The notes: a model not told the origin generated them from the sequence alone. DNA of 64,000 nucleotides from Coprococcus eutactus (GCF_025149915.1 NZ_CP102278.1:2676001-2740000); one strand, 5' to 3'; shown: positions 45,090 through 54,264, numbered from the stretch's first letter. Made by a program: numbers and translations.

Positions 45090-45905
45090 TCAATCATACT
45101 CAACCTTAAGCAGACATAGTCCATGTGGCGGAGCCGTAGGCCCGGCAAGCTGCCTGTCCATCCCCACTATGATCTCCGGCATATGCTCCGCATCCATATG
45201 TCCATATCCTATCTCCACCAGAGTTCCAGTGAGTATCCTCACCATATTTTGCAGGAATCCATTTCCATGAAATCTCATGCGGACATAGTCTCCCTCCTTG
45301 ACTATCTCCACATCATATATGGTTCTCACCGTTGACTTCTTCATTTTATTGTTGCCACAGAAAGATCTGAAATCATGCTTTCCGACAAGATACGATGCAG
45401 CCTTTTTCATCGCATCCACATCAAGCACACTTCCCTGAGGTACACACCACACATAATTTCTGTCAAACACAGGTTTCTCTAATCCTACATACAGTGTATA
45501 TTCGTAGATTTTGCCGGTCGCATTCAGCCTTGCGTGAAACCTGTCTCCAGCCACAGTAACATCAAGCGCACATATATCTGCAGGCAGATATCTGTTCAGA
45601 TAATCCTTTATCTCATCCGGTGTCCTATTGGTATTCAGCCTTCCGCTTGCGACCATGGCTCTGGCATGCACTCCCGCATCAGTCCTACCTGCGCCATGGA
45701 TATCCACCTTTGCTGGTGTCTTCGTATCCCGGATATCTGCGGACATATTCTCCCTACATACATCCGCTGTCTTACCGTTATCTCCATCCACCATTTTCGA
45801 CAACACCGCCTCTATACGGCCTTCAACCGTATCTGCATTTGTCTTGCTCTCCCAGCCATGATAGCGGGTGCCATCGTAGCTGAAAGTAAATCTGTAATTT
45901 GTCAA
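45090..45905 (-). CDS. truA: tRNA pseudouridine(38-40) synthase
   Basis: 271 residues from a TTG with GAGGA 7 nt upstream. YRFTFSYDGTRYHGWESK opens the fold; the catalytic Asp lies in GAGRTDAGVHARAM; later MRFHGNGFLQNMVRI and the LLKVEYD end are typical. It modifies uridines 38-40 in tRNA anticodon arms. A ~25-residue insertion (GDNGKTADVCRENMSADIRD) before the catalytic motif makes it slightly longer than usual. A palindromic repeat sits immediately upstream. Confidence 0.93.
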   Translation of the reverse strand: MTNYRFTFSYDGTRYHGWESKTNADTVEGRIEAVLSKMVDGDNGKTADVCRENMSADIRDTKTPAKVDIHGAGRTDAGVHARAMVASGRLNTNRTPDEIKDYLNRYLPADICALDVTVAGDRFHARLNATGKIYEYTLYVGLEKPVFDRNYVWCVPQGSVLDVDAMKKAASYLVGKHDFRSFCGNNKMKKSTVRTIYDVEIVKEGDYVRMRFHGNGFLQNMVRILTGTLVEIGYGHMDAEHMPEIIVGMDRQLAGPTAPPHGLCLLKVEYD

Positions 45906-45920
45906 ATGTATATCCTCTCT

Positions 45921-46007
45921 AGGGACGCTTCTTTTGTCACAAGGAGTGTCCCTCTGTCATATAAAACCAATCCAGGGGACACTCCTTGTGACAAAAGAAA
46001 CGTCCCC
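45921..46007. repeat. REPIN-like inverted repeat (GGGACGCTTC family), copy 1
   Basis: Arms of 31 bp (GGGACGCTTCTTTTGTC... at 45922-45952 and its complement at 45976-46006, one mismatch) flank a 23-bp spacer. A second copy is at 53376-53461. The layout of paired palindromes resembles REPINs mobilised by REP-associated transposases; no such gene is in the window. Confidence 0.85.
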
Positions 46008-46008
46008 A

Positions 46009-46638
46009 CTACAGCACCTGCTCGCCTGTGTCTGCCTCAAATTCCTTTACCTGTTCAAGCCAATATTGCCTATCTTTTTCTGTTATCTGTCTTATGACTT
46101 TACATGGATTTCCGGCAGCTATCACACCATCCGGAATATTCTTTGTGACAACCGACCCTGAGCCTATGACAACATTTGAACCTATGGTAACGCCCGGATT
46201 GATGACCGTATTACCGCCGATCCATACATTATCGCCTATTGTGACCGGCTTGCCAAGCTCAACACCAGCATTTCTGATCATCGCATCTATCGGATGACAT
46301 GCGCAGTATATATTGACCCTTGGTCCCAGAAATGCATGATCTCCAATGATGACGTCACACTGATCTAGAACTATCAGCCCTGTATTTGCATAGAAATAAT
46401 CTCCCACATGTATATTTGTTCCATAGTCGCAATAAAAAGGCGGCTCTATGTAACACTCCTTTCCCATGTGTGCGAATAATTTTCCAAGATACTCACCGGT
46501 TCTTGTCATAGTCTCAGACCTCGGAGCACTGTTGAACTTATCTACCAGATCCTTCGCCTTACCCTCCGGATCCCAGTCCACACATCTGTATAATTTACCT
46601 GCTTTCATTCTGCCAAGCATTTTCTCTACTCTATCCAT
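46009..46638 (-). CDS. maa: Maltose/galactoside O-acetyltransferase family
   Basis: 209 residues; ribosome site GAGGAG. After an N-terminal helical part (KMLGRMKAGKLYRCVDWD) come left-handed beta-helix hexapeptide repeats. The catalytic His is in YCACHPIDA, and VTIGDNVWIGGNTVINPGV and GSGSVVTKNIPDG are hallmark segments. It transfers acetyl from acetyl-CoA to sugars. It may equally serve another sugar; the symbol is given for family only. Confidence 0.88.
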   Translation of the reverse strand: MDRVEKMLGRMKAGKLYRCVDWDPEGKAKDLVDKFNSAPRSETMTRTGEYLGKLFAHMGKECYIEPPFYCDYGTNIHVGDYFYANTGLIVLDQCDVIIGDHAFLGPRVNIYCACHPIDAMIRNAGVELGKPVTIGDNVWIGGNTVINPGVTIGSNVVIGSGSVVTKNIPDGVIAAGNPCKVIRQITEKDRQYWLEQVKEFEADTGEQVL

Positions 46639-46736
46639 AGAATTTTCTCCTCGTATTTATAATATTTACTCATCATGTTTATATCTGACTAAAAGATACC
46701 ATTGTTTAAAGTTTCAATCAACCGCAAATAGAGTTA

Positions 46737-46936
46737 CTCTCCAGATATTATAATAAGCCGCGTGCCTGTATTCTGAATCGATAGCGTAATCGACTGAACT
46801 TCAGCGCTTATTGCCGGAGCGGCACGCACAAACGCCCTTATCGTGCGCAGAGCGCAGTGCAAATATAAGCAAGCTGAAGTGACGGAAGATTAGTGTGATT
46901 CAGAATACAGGCACACGGCTTATTATGTCTGGAGAG
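46737..46936. repeat. ~200-bp inverted-repeat (MITE-like) element
   Basis: CTCTCCAGATATTATAATAA at 46737 continues to ~46779 and is answered by the inverted copy at 46897-46936 (TTATTATGTCTGGAGAG end). An inner pair (ACTTCAGCGCTTAT and ATAAGCAAGCTGAAGT) lies inside. The segment has no ORF and fills the gap between the acetyltransferase and hemolysin III-like genes. Confidence 0.75.
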
Positions 46937-46953
46937 CAGTTTTTCGTCCGTCC

Positions 46954-47706
46954 TCAATACACATAAAGGTACATCCCAAACCAATGCAGCGCAGCCCCCA
47001 GCATCACAAAGATATGCCAGATAAAGTGCGCCCCCTTGGTGTCCTTCACAAATGGAATCATGCCAAGCGTATAGACAATGCCACCGCCCACGATCCATCC
47101 CAAAAGCGGCTTGTCATTTCTGAACCAGCCCGGAATGAACATGATGGCACTCCATCCGATGACGAAGTACAGCGTATAGTGTATCGGTCTGAACCTGCCC
47201 GGTCCGAACACACATATGATGGTGATTCCCGCTATGATAAGTGCCCACTGCACACAGAACAACACTATTCCAAGCACATTTCCCCAGTACACAAGGTACA
47301 GTGGCGCAAATGTTCCGCCTATCAGCAGATATATCGAGGAATAGTCAAATCTTCTCCAGAGCCGCTTGACTGCCAGCCCGGATTTGTATGAGTGATACAG
47401 ACAGCTCATGAGAAACATCAATATCAGTGATATTCCATAAAAACACGATGCCATCACTTTGAGCCCTGTGTCCGACTTCAGGAGAAGAAGGACAAAGCCG
47501 GCTATGGCAAGTCCTGCTCCTATTCCATGGGTAACAGCATTTCCCACCTCCTCAAGGACGGTGAGCTTTGGCGGCTCATTTAATTCCTTGTAGTGCTGCC
47601 TTTTTACTCTTTTTGCCTCTTTCTTCTCTTCTTTTCTTTTCTCTTTGTCCAGTTCAGCTTTCTGCTGACTGCTCATATCTAATTCCGAGTTCTTTATTTC
47701 TGCCAT
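46954..47706 (-). CDS. Hemolysin III / PAQR family membrane protein
   Basis: 250 residues. A highly charged ~45-residue N-terminal tail (KEKRKEEKKEAKRVKRQHYK) precedes seven helices. The conserved histidines and acidic residue of the family are in EEVGNAVTHGIGAG, SCLYHSYKSG, RRFDYSSIYLLIGGTF and the final FVMLGAALHWFGMY. Despite the name, most members are metal-dependent membrane hydrolase-like proteins, and cytolytic activity should not be assumed. The long charged tail is unusual for the family. Confidence 0.88.
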   Translation of the reverse strand: MAEIKNSELDMSSQQKAELDKEKRKEEKKEAKRVKRQHYKELNEPPKLTVLEEVGNAVTHGIGAGLAIAGFVLLLLKSDTGLKVMASCFYGISLILMFLMSCLYHSYKSGLAVKRLWRRFDYSSIYLLIGGTFAPLYLVYWGNVLGIVLFCVQWALIIAGITIICVFGPGRFRPIHYTLYFVIGWSAIMFIPGWFRNDKPLLGWIVGGGIVYTLGMIPFVKDTKGAHFIWHIFVMLGAALHWFGMYLYVY

Positions 47707-47840
47707 ATTTAATCCTGAAACTTCTTTCTATCTATATTTCTATCTATAATTTATTCTGCCATCTATAATCTACGCTGTATTACAACCACAGTCTCCAGCT
47801 CCCGTGCAGAGCACAGCCCTGAATTCATCATCGCAGACAA

Positions 47841-49439
47841 CTAGAGTGCCTCAAACACCTGCACCCCGCGTCTCTTCAGCCATATCCTGAACAACGCGGC
47901 AATGACAGATGTCAACACTGCGCTTATTATAAGATATAATGTCGATCCAGTCAGGCTTCCGAGGGCTACGTATCCTGCTACAAGTACTATAATATACACA
48001 AAATTAGATAAAAGAGCAACAAGTACTCCCATGCTCTGTTTCACCACCGCTGCCTCCGATGTCCAGTCAAGTTTTGGCATCTTGAGATTCACCGCGAGCC
48101 CGATATAGGCAGTCAGACATACATAAAGGCATGGTATCAAAAGCATCATCACTCCATTTGTCAGGGAAGGTTTCACCACAGCCATCAAAGCCACATCGAG
48201 CACCATCGCCGGAACCATCGTGAGTATAACATGCATTCTTATTTTGGCTCTGAGTATCTGCCATGATGTGACTGGAAGCGATCTTACTATCCACAGCGTT
48301 TTTCCTTCCAGGGATACGGACGGTGCGGTCAGATCATTCATGGAGGCTGCCGCGCACACCGCTATACATGCCCCAAATACAAGTATACCATCAGGAAGTC
48401 CTGGCATTTTCGAGATCATATCCGTTACAGAGTGTCCCTTCACAAGACATATCACCGCCAGAATGAGCATGAGCAACGTTCCAAGCGAACAGTTCAGCAT
48501 ATATATCGCCGATGATGCCAATCTTCTAAACTCTCTGATAAGCAAAGCCATCTCCTGATTCTTTGCCCTGCTTCGCTTCGCCACAAGTTTCTTTGCCGCA
48601 TGACCTGTCTTTGTCGTAACTATACCGATAAAACTTCGTTCCAGAACTATCCACACAGCCAGTGATACCACCAGCGTTCCGACTGCGGCAAACGCAAGCT
48701 GCATTATGTTACCCGTGGCTGCGCATCCTATGGAATAGAGAGGATACACTGCCCCCTTTATCTTTGCGCTGTACATTTCACTATTTGCCAGAATATTTGT
48801 AAGCATCTTATTTGCATTCATGTATACTGCGTAATAACCCACTATAAATGCCAGTGAGAGTATAACCGTGACATAGCTCTTATTCTTCGTCTTATTGCCT
48901 ATCTTCCCCACTACCCAGCCAAGTATGCACGAAAGTACCAGAACGACAAATGTCAGGAGGATCATAACTATGACCGCTGAAATCACAGCACCTATCCCCG
49001 GATGCACCACTATCCCATACACTATTATTCCCGGAACCATGGCTGTTGCCGAAAATATCGCGCCCATGACATACACACCTGCCAGTCTGGAAAACAGTAT
49101 AGCTCTGACCGGTATTGGAAGTGACAGCATCAGATCATTGTCTTTTGCCTGATAAAGGCTTGCATATGTATTGAACACGCTTCCAAATATACCTATGGCA
49201 AGGGACATCATAGCCATCATAGCCATATACATCCAGTCTAGTCCCACGGCGCAGAGCTGAGCACACATTGAGTATGCCACGCTGCCAAACATGCTGCCCA
49301 TGCAGCCGAGTATGAGCGCGATATATATGACTATTCCAAATACCGCAGCGCCTTTGGATTTAGATTTTCCAGTTTTCCGGTCAACAAAAAATCCACTAAA
49401 AAGCTGCTTGAGCTGTTTTTTCATCAGTATCTTTATCAT
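47841..49439 (-). CDS. ABC-2 type permease
   Basis: 532 residues with about twelve hydrophobic helices in two halves. AKDNDLMLSLPIPVRAILFSR and EGKTLWIVRSLPVTSWQIL are phrases typical of large ABC-2 permeases partnered with soluble ATPases. Its ATG overlaps the stop of the ATPase gene by 4 nt, so the two form one export system. Substrate unknown. Confidence 0.87.
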   Translation of the reverse strand: MIKILMKKQLKQLFSGFFVDRKTGKSKSKGAAVFGIVIYIALILGCMGSMFGSVAYSMCAQLCAVGLDWMYMAMMAMMSLAIGIFGSVFNTYASLYQAKDNDLMLSLPIPVRAILFSRLAGVYVMGAIFSATAMVPGIIVYGIVVHPGIGAVISAVIVMILLTFVVLVLSCILGWVVGKIGNKTKNKSYVTVILSLAFIVGYYAVYMNANKMLTNILANSEMYSAKIKGAVYPLYSIGCAATGNIMQLAFAAVGTLVVSLAVWIVLERSFIGIVTTKTGHAAKKLVAKRSRAKNQEMALLIREFRRLASSAIYMLNCSLGTLLMLILAVICLVKGHSVTDMISKMPGLPDGILVFGACIAVCAAASMNDLTAPSVSLEGKTLWIVRSLPVTSWQILRAKIRMHVILTMVPAMVLDVALMAVVKPSLTNGVMMLLIPCLYVCLTAYIGLAVNLKMPKLDWTSEAAVVKQSMGVLVALLSNFVYIIVLVAGYVALGSLTGSTLYLIISAVLTSVIAALFRIWLKRRGVQVFEAL

Positions 49440-50146
49440 GACTCGCCCTCCAGCTCAAGAAACACAGACTCCAGAGATTCGTCACCCTTAACCTGCTCCA
49501 TTATGCCTGCCTTTATAAGCCGTCCGCCTTTGATAATCGCCACTTTATCGCACAGTTTCTCAGCGACTTCCAATACATGTGTGGAGAAGAATATCGCCCC
49601 TCCGTCATCACACATTTTTCTCATCATCTGCTTGAGTATATGGGAAGCCTTTGGATCAAGTCCGACAAATGGTTCATCCATGATTACAAGTTTCGGCTCA
49701 TGTATCCATGCAGATATGATTGCCAGTTTCTGCTTCATACCATGAGAATACTCGGATACCAGCTGTCCTAGGTTATCTTTTATCTCAAATGCGTCAGCAT
49801 ATTTGTCTATGAGCTCGTCCCTGACTTCCTCCGGCACGCCAAATATATCGGCTATAAAATTCAAATATCCGATTCCGGTCATGAAATCATACATATCTGG
49901 ATTGTCAGGAATATATGCCATCTGTTTCTTGCATTCCAGCGGTTTTTCCTTTATGGACACGCCATCTATAAGGATATCTCCCTCCTCAAAATTCAGGATC
50001 CCTGTACACGCCTTTATGGTTGTTGTCTTTCCTGCTCCGTTATGTCCTATGAAACCATATATCTCCCCCGGCATTATATGTAGGCTTAGATTGTCCACCG
50101 CCAACTTATCTCCGTATCTCTTTGTGAGATTTTTTATTTGCAGCAT
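49436..50146 (-). CDS. ABC transporter ATPase
   Basis: 236 residues from the ATG at 50146, preceded by AAAGGAG; the frame is open to 50203. Walker A GHNGAGKTT, Q-loop YIPDNPDMYD, signature YSHGMKQKL, Walker B LVIMDEPFVGLD and H-loop FFSTHVLEV are all intact. Drives the permease encoded immediately downstream. Confidence 0.93.
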   Translation of the reverse strand: MLQIKNLTKRYGDKLAVDNLSLHIMPGEIYGFIGHNGAGKTTTIKACTGILNFEEGDILIDGVSIKEKPLECKKQMAYIPDNPDMYDFMTGIGYLNFIADIFGVPEEVRDELIDKYADAFEIKDNLGQLVSEYSHGMKQKLAIISAWIHEPKLVIMDEPFVGLDPKASHILKQMMRKMCDDGGAIFFSTHVLEVAEKLCDKVAIIKGGRLIKAGIMEQVKGDESLESVFLELEGES

Positions 50147-50170
50147 ATTATTTTCTCCTTTTTCAAAACA

Positions 50171-50200
50171 GTGGATGGAGGTACCTGACCCTTCCGCCCC
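50171..50200. repeat. GGACGGAGGTACC-type repeat (diverged)
   Basis: GTGGATGGAGGTACCTGACC, then CTTCCGCCCC, is a copy with several changes, between the MATE stop (50207) and the ATPase start. Confidence 0.75.
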
Positions 50201-50206
50201 CATAGA

Positions 50207-51649
50207 TTATCGCGCTCTATGCTTATTTCGCTTCATCCTGCCCCTAAACTCATCAAGTGCCGCGCGTCCAGGTCCTGTCATAGGTTTGATCCATCTTCCC
50301 TTCAGTAGATACGGCGTGAGTATGACAAATCTCAGAAGTTCATCCGTGTAAACAAATGAGAACACTGCGAGGAATGGCAGCTTGAGCACCATTCCTGCTA
50401 CCCATGTAGCCGGGACCGAAAACAACATCAGTCCACTGATCTCCATAACTGTTCCAACGATGGCCTCACCGCCTGCACGGAAGCACTCGTTCTGTATATA
50501 GCAGCATGTTCTGACTGCTCCGAAGAACAGATATATTATAAGCATATACTTTGTGTACATCATCGCCTCAGCCCCGAGTCCAAACAATCCGAACAGCGGA
50601 TTGTGCAGCAGCATCGTGATGAGCACAATTGTGAATGTGATGGCAGGACATACCAGTGCAGCTCTCTTGGCATAGGAAAGTCCCCTGTCCAGATTACCCG
50701 CGCCAACTTCATTTCCCACTGCAACGCTTGACGCATTTGCCAGACCTCCAAAGAACGCATATACAAATCCCTCGCACACACGGAACGCTGCCATGGCTGC
50801 TATGGCCGAATCGCTCTGATGTCCCATGACGACATTGATTATCATCTGTCCCACACCGTAGAGTATTTCGTTACACACGATTGGAAATGCCTTTGACGCA
50901 TAGGACTTCACAAATCCCATATCAATATCAAATGCCTTTCGCGCGCTGAACTTTATCTCGTGACTGCTCTTTGCAAGATACAGAATGAGCAATGCTATAT
51001 TCACGATTCCTGACACCAGTGTACCTATAGCCGCACCGGCAACTCCCATCTTTGGAGCGCCAAATCTACCGTAGATCAACACAAAATTTATACAAAAGTT
51101 GAGTAAAAGTGAGATGATGGAGCATACCAGTGGCACCTTCACCCTCTCCGTTGACTTAAGAAGTGCTGTAATTATTGCGGCAAATACCTGAAGCGGATAA
51201 GACCATCCAACTATTCTCATATATGGCTTCGCAAGTGCTATGATCTCTACTTTATCTGTATATATTCCAAGTATCCACCCCGGTGCAACCACAGTCACCA
51301 CCGCAAATGCTATTCCAAATATTCCCGCACATATGATCGCCAGACCAAATGCCTTGTTCATTCCCTCTGGATCCTTGGCTCCCCAGTATTGAGACATGAA
51401 CAGAAGGGAGCAGCTGACAAATCCCCAATATGTTGAAAACAAAAGTGATCCTATTTGTGCACACACGCCAACCGCCGCAACGGCGATCTCGCCCTCACTT
51501 CCTATCATGATGGTGTCAACCATACTAGCGGTGGTCGCCAGCAGATTCTGCATCGCAATAGGCACAGCAAGCACAGCCAGCATTCTGGCAAATTCTTTCC
51601 ATGTCACCTTTTTATTATTTTTTACAAAGCCTGTAGCAGCACTTCCCAT
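50207..51649 (-). CDS. MATE family efflux transporter (second)
   Basis: 480 residues from the ATG at 51649 (MGSAATGFVKNN), which has AGAGGTAAC 3 nt upstream of a spacer; the long open frame to 51853 lacks a better start. Twelve helices, with the N-terminal MVDTIMIGSEGEIAVAAVG and C-half ASSVAVGNEVGAGNLDRG typical of NorM/DinF-like exporters. It is only distantly similar to the MATE at 15779-17131. Confidence 0.9.
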   Translation of the reverse strand: MGSAATGFVKNNKKVTWKEFARMLAVLAVPIAMQNLLATTASMVDTIMIGSEGEIAVAAVGVCAQIGSLLFSTYWGFVSCSLLFMSQYWGAKDPEGMNKAFGLAIICAGIFGIAFAVVTVVAPGWILGIYTDKVEIIALAKPYMRIVGWSYPLQVFAAIITALLKSTERVKVPLVCSIISLLLNFCINFVLIYGRFGAPKMGVAGAAIGTLVSGIVNIALLILYLAKSSHEIKFSARKAFDIDMGFVKSYASKAFPIVCNEILYGVGQMIINVVMGHQSDSAIAAMAAFRVCEGFVYAFFGGLANASSVAVGNEVGAGNLDRGLSYAKRAALVCPAITFTIVLITMLLHNPLFGLFGLGAEAMMYTKYMLIIYLFFGAVRTCCYIQNECFRAGGEAIVGTVMEISGLMLFSVPATWVAGMVLKLPFLAVFSFVYTDELLRFVILTPYLLKGRWIKPMTGPGRAALDEFRGRMKRNKHRAR

Positions 51650-51855
51650 ATCGTTACCTCTTATTCCATAGTATACCATTATCCATATTTTTTGATGCGT
51701 CCGACTATTGTACTCCCGAATAACTGTATTTGCAATGGCTTTATACTGTAGTGTAAGGTATTTTCTTATTAATTTTAATAAGCGCACCACATTCATTCCA
51801 TCTGTGATGCGCCAAGCCTTGTTATTTTCAAGTATTATATTTTTGTGTGCCATTG

Positions 51856-52401
51856 TTACATACTGTTGGTTGACAAATCTTCGAGTTCACGCTCTACTCT
51901 CTCAAGCTCGCCGTCACTCCAGTTCTCCCCCAGTGCAAATACTGCCCTGCACACACTGAAGTTCACCTCGTCATCTGCGTTGATCTCCCCGGAGATCACT
52001 CTGTGGGATATCTTCTGAAGTATGGAAAGTATGTCTATCCGCACGTCCGATATGACAGAAGACTCTGCCACATTGCCATCACTATTGCCTTCCTCGTGCT
52101 CTGTCCGCTCTTCTCTGTACACGCTCTCCCAGTCATAATCTGCAGTCCTGCCACATGGTGCACCGCACACACTGCAGTCAGGGACAATTGTATGCTTATC
52201 AGCATGCGCCCTTGCGATCATCGCCTCCATGTCTGCATCAGAGATGCCAAGAGCAATATCAGACATGTGCAAACCTTCTATTATTATGTTATTTGTATCA
52301 TCAGTCACATGCATCATCCCATCAGTGGCTCTCACCAGCCCTATCAGAGCACCGACCAGACGACTGCCTGTCTCAGTTGTAATTCTTATTTTATCTTCCA
52401 T
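51856..52401 (-). CDS. Uncharacterised Cys-containing protein
   Basis: 181 residues. An N-terminal domain (IRITTETGSRLVGALIGLV, EGLHMSDIALGISDADMEAM) is followed by CSVCGAPCGRTADYDWESVY, a likely metal or Fe-S site with three cysteines. The C-terminal part is an acidic helix (LERVERELEDLS). It lies 34 bp downstream of the ferredoxin gene and is probably in its operon. No family recognised; redox context suggests a partner of the ferredoxin. Confidence 0.65.
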   Translation of the reverse strand: MEDKIRITTETGSRLVGALIGLVRATDGMMHVTDDTNNIIIEGLHMSDIALGISDADMEAMIARAHADKHTIVPDCSVCGAPCGRTADYDWESVYREERTEHEEGNSDGNVAESSVISDVRIDILSILQKISHRVISGEINADDEVNFSVCRAVFALGENWSDGELERVERELEDLSTNSM

Positions 52402-52435
52402 TGTCTTTACCTTTCATGGTGCCGTGAAGAGAATG

Positions 52436-53275
52436 TCAGTCAAGGATTCTTCCATCTATTGATATTGTTGCAACCTGCCATGGGATAAACTTGCCGCTGT
52501 CCTGAAGTGCCTTCTTCGCAGCCATCTCCAGTCCTCCACAACAAGGAACCTCCATACGGACTATTGTAACACTTTGTATATCATTTCGCCTGATAATCTC
52601 TGTAAGTTTCTCTGAATAATCGACACTGTCAAGTTTCGGACAGCCGATCAGAGTCACATGTCCCTTTATGAATTTCTCGTGGAACGATGCATAGGCATAG
52701 GCTGTACAGTCCGCCGCTATAAGCAACTTTGCACCATCAAAGTATGGCGCATTTACCGGGGCAAGTTTAATCTGCACCGGCCACTGTGTGAGCTGACTCG
52801 GGCGCTCATAATTATATATGTCACCCGCCTGCTGGTTGACTGTTTTATCAGTTGTATTCTGTACGCATTCTACTGCTGCCTGTTCATATGAGCTTGCCTG
52901 TACTGCTTCACCCGAAGCTGCTGCCGGTCTCCTGAATATGCTTCTCGCCATAGAACCAGGGCAACCAGAGTGTGCCGGACTTTTTTCATGCATCACTCCT
53001 GAGCCAACCATATTTATGGATTTTTCTGCATCGAGTCTTGCCTGTTTGTTTGCCATGACTGCCGCCTCATCATACGCAGCCGCCTCTCTCTCCACAAATG
53101 TTATGGCTCCTGTAGGACACGACGGCAGGCAGTCGCCAAGTCCATCACAATAATCGTCTCTGAGCAGCTTTGCTTTGCCGTTTACCATGCCTATAGCACC
53201 CTCATGGCACGCATTTGCACAGGCTCCACATCCATTACACTTGTCCTCGTCTATCTGTATAACTCTTCTTATCAT
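52436..53275 (-). CDS. 4Fe-4S ferredoxin-domain protein
   Basis: 279 residues from the ATG at 53275, behind TTGGAGGAAAT. The N-terminal ~70 residues hold one complete cluster site (CNGCGACANACHEG) and a second site, CDGLGDCLPSCP, in which the second Cys is Leu. The C-terminal ~110 residues (LLIAADCTAYAYASFHEKF, TLIGCPKLDSVDYSE, MEVPCCGGLEMAA) form a conserved Cys-bearing domain. It is divergent from the CRP-type regulator, an arrangement often seen with nitrosative-stress (Hcp) genes, but no hcp gene is present. Confidence 0.82.
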   Translation of the reverse strand: MIRRVIQIDEDKCNGCGACANACHEGAIGMVNGKAKLLRDDYCDGLGDCLPSCPTGAITFVEREAAAYDEAAVMANKQARLDAEKSINMVGSGVMHEKSPAHSGCPGSMARSIFRRPAAASGEAVQASSYEQAAVECVQNTTDKTVNQQAGDIYNYERPSQLTQWPVQIKLAPVNAPYFDGAKLLIAADCTAYAYASFHEKFIKGHVTLIGCPKLDSVDYSEKLTEIIRRNDIQSVTIVRMEVPCCGGLEMAAKKALQDSGKFIPWQVATISIDGRILD

Positions 53276-53338
53276 ATATATTTCCTCCAATCTTTTTCCT
53301 GCTTTTAACGTCATTATATTCAGTCAGAGCATTTGTGT

Positions 53339-53356
53339 ATGTTGAATTTTCAACAT
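53339..53356. promoter_or_regulatory. Candidate CRP/FNR-type operator
   Basis: ATGTTGAA-TT-TTCAACAT is a perfect 8+8 bp inverted repeat in the divergent promoter region between the ferredoxin gene and the CRP-family gene. The size and symmetry suit a CRP/FNR-type dimer, so it probably controls one or both genes. Confidence 0.65.
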
Positions 53357-53375
53357 TAGGAATGTTATACTCTCC

Positions 53376-53461
53376 AGGGACGCTCCTTTTGTCACAAGGG
53401 TGTCCCTCTGTCATACAAATCTAATACAGGGGACACTCCTTGTGACAAAAGAAGCGTCCCC
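53376..53461. repeat. REPIN-like inverted repeat (GGGACGCTCC family), copy 2
   Basis: Arms 53377-53406 and 53430-53460 are near-perfect complements and match the copy at 45921-46007. It ends 14 bp before the CRP-family start codon, so it lies in that gene's promoter or leader. Confidence 0.85.
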
Positions 53462-53474
53462 ACTAAGAGGTAAT

Positions 53475-54161
53475 ATGAACAAATACATGGACACATTATT
53501 GAAATCCAGTCTTTTTTCTGGTATTATCGCCGACGACGTTGACTCCATACTGGACTGTCTGGGTGCAATCATCAAAAAATACCAAAAAAATGAGTGTATT
53601 CTCATGGCTGGCAACACAACAGAATATATAGGATTGCTGCTTACAGGCAAAGCAATAGTCATCCAGGAGGATTACTGGGGGGGTCAAAGCGTCATGTCTG
53701 CCATCCTGCCCGGACACACGTTTGCGGAATCATATGCCTGTACCCCTGGCTCCGTACTCGACGTCAGCGTATATGCTGAAGCTGCAAGTTCTGTATTGTT
53801 TCTGAATGTTCAAAAAATGCTTACCACCTGCCCGGTAACATGTGGCAGACATAATCAGATGATAAGAAATCTCCTGTGCGATCTCGCCGGCAAGAACCTG
53901 AGACTCGGCGAAAAATCAAAGCACATGAGCCAGAAAACAACCAGGGATAAGTTGCTCTCCTACCTGTCATCGGAGATGCACAGACATGGCAGCAACGAAT
54001 TTGACATACCATTTTCCAGACAGCAGCTCGCTGACTTTCTGTCCGTGGACCGCAGTGGACTGTCTACTGAACTTGGCAGGATGAAAGACGAAGGTATGAT
54101 CGACTTTCACAAATCTCATTTTATTCTTAAGTCGCCTGCCCAGGGGTGGACTGATGTATGA
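53475..54161 (+). CDS. CRP/FNR family transcriptional regulator
   Basis: 228 residues from the ATG at 53475, preceded by AAGAGGTAAT; the frame runs back into the repeat but has no ribosome site there. The N-terminal cyclic-nucleotide-binding-type barrel (~15-125) has LLTGKAIVIQEDYWGG and ILPGHTFAESYAC. The C-terminal winged helix (~165-225) has FSRQQLADFLSVDRSGLSTEL. No FNR-type Cys cluster is evident at the N-terminus. It probably controls the divergent ferredoxin operon through the palindrome at 53339-53356. Confidence 0.88.
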   Translation: MNKYMDTLLKSSLFSGIIADDVDSILDCLGAIIKKYQKNECILMAGNTTEYIGLLLTGKAIVIQEDYWGGQSVMSAILPGHTFAESYACTPGSVLDVSVYAEAASSVLFLNVQKMLTTCPVTCGRHNQMIRNLLCDLAGKNLRLGEKSKHMSQKTTRDKLLSYLSSEMHRHGSNEFDIPFSRQQLADFLSVDRSGLSTELGRMKDEGMIDFHKSHFILKSPAQGWTDV

Positions 54162-54264
54162 TGTTGATGTATCATATAATTAACTGTTCAGGGAGATTCA
54201 TTAAAGATGGGGGATTTTCCCTGATTCAGGATTTATCAATATAATATGATCAGGAGGGATTTCA

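Noticed and set aside
47707..47840. TCTATCTATA-like direct repeats
   Set aside because: Short low-complexity A/T sequence with no structure beyond simple slippage.
53400..53474. N-terminal extension of the CRP-family protein
   Set aside because: It translates the REPIN-like repeat; the same peptide-like sequence appears at the other repeat copy, and the ATG at 53475 has the ribosome site.
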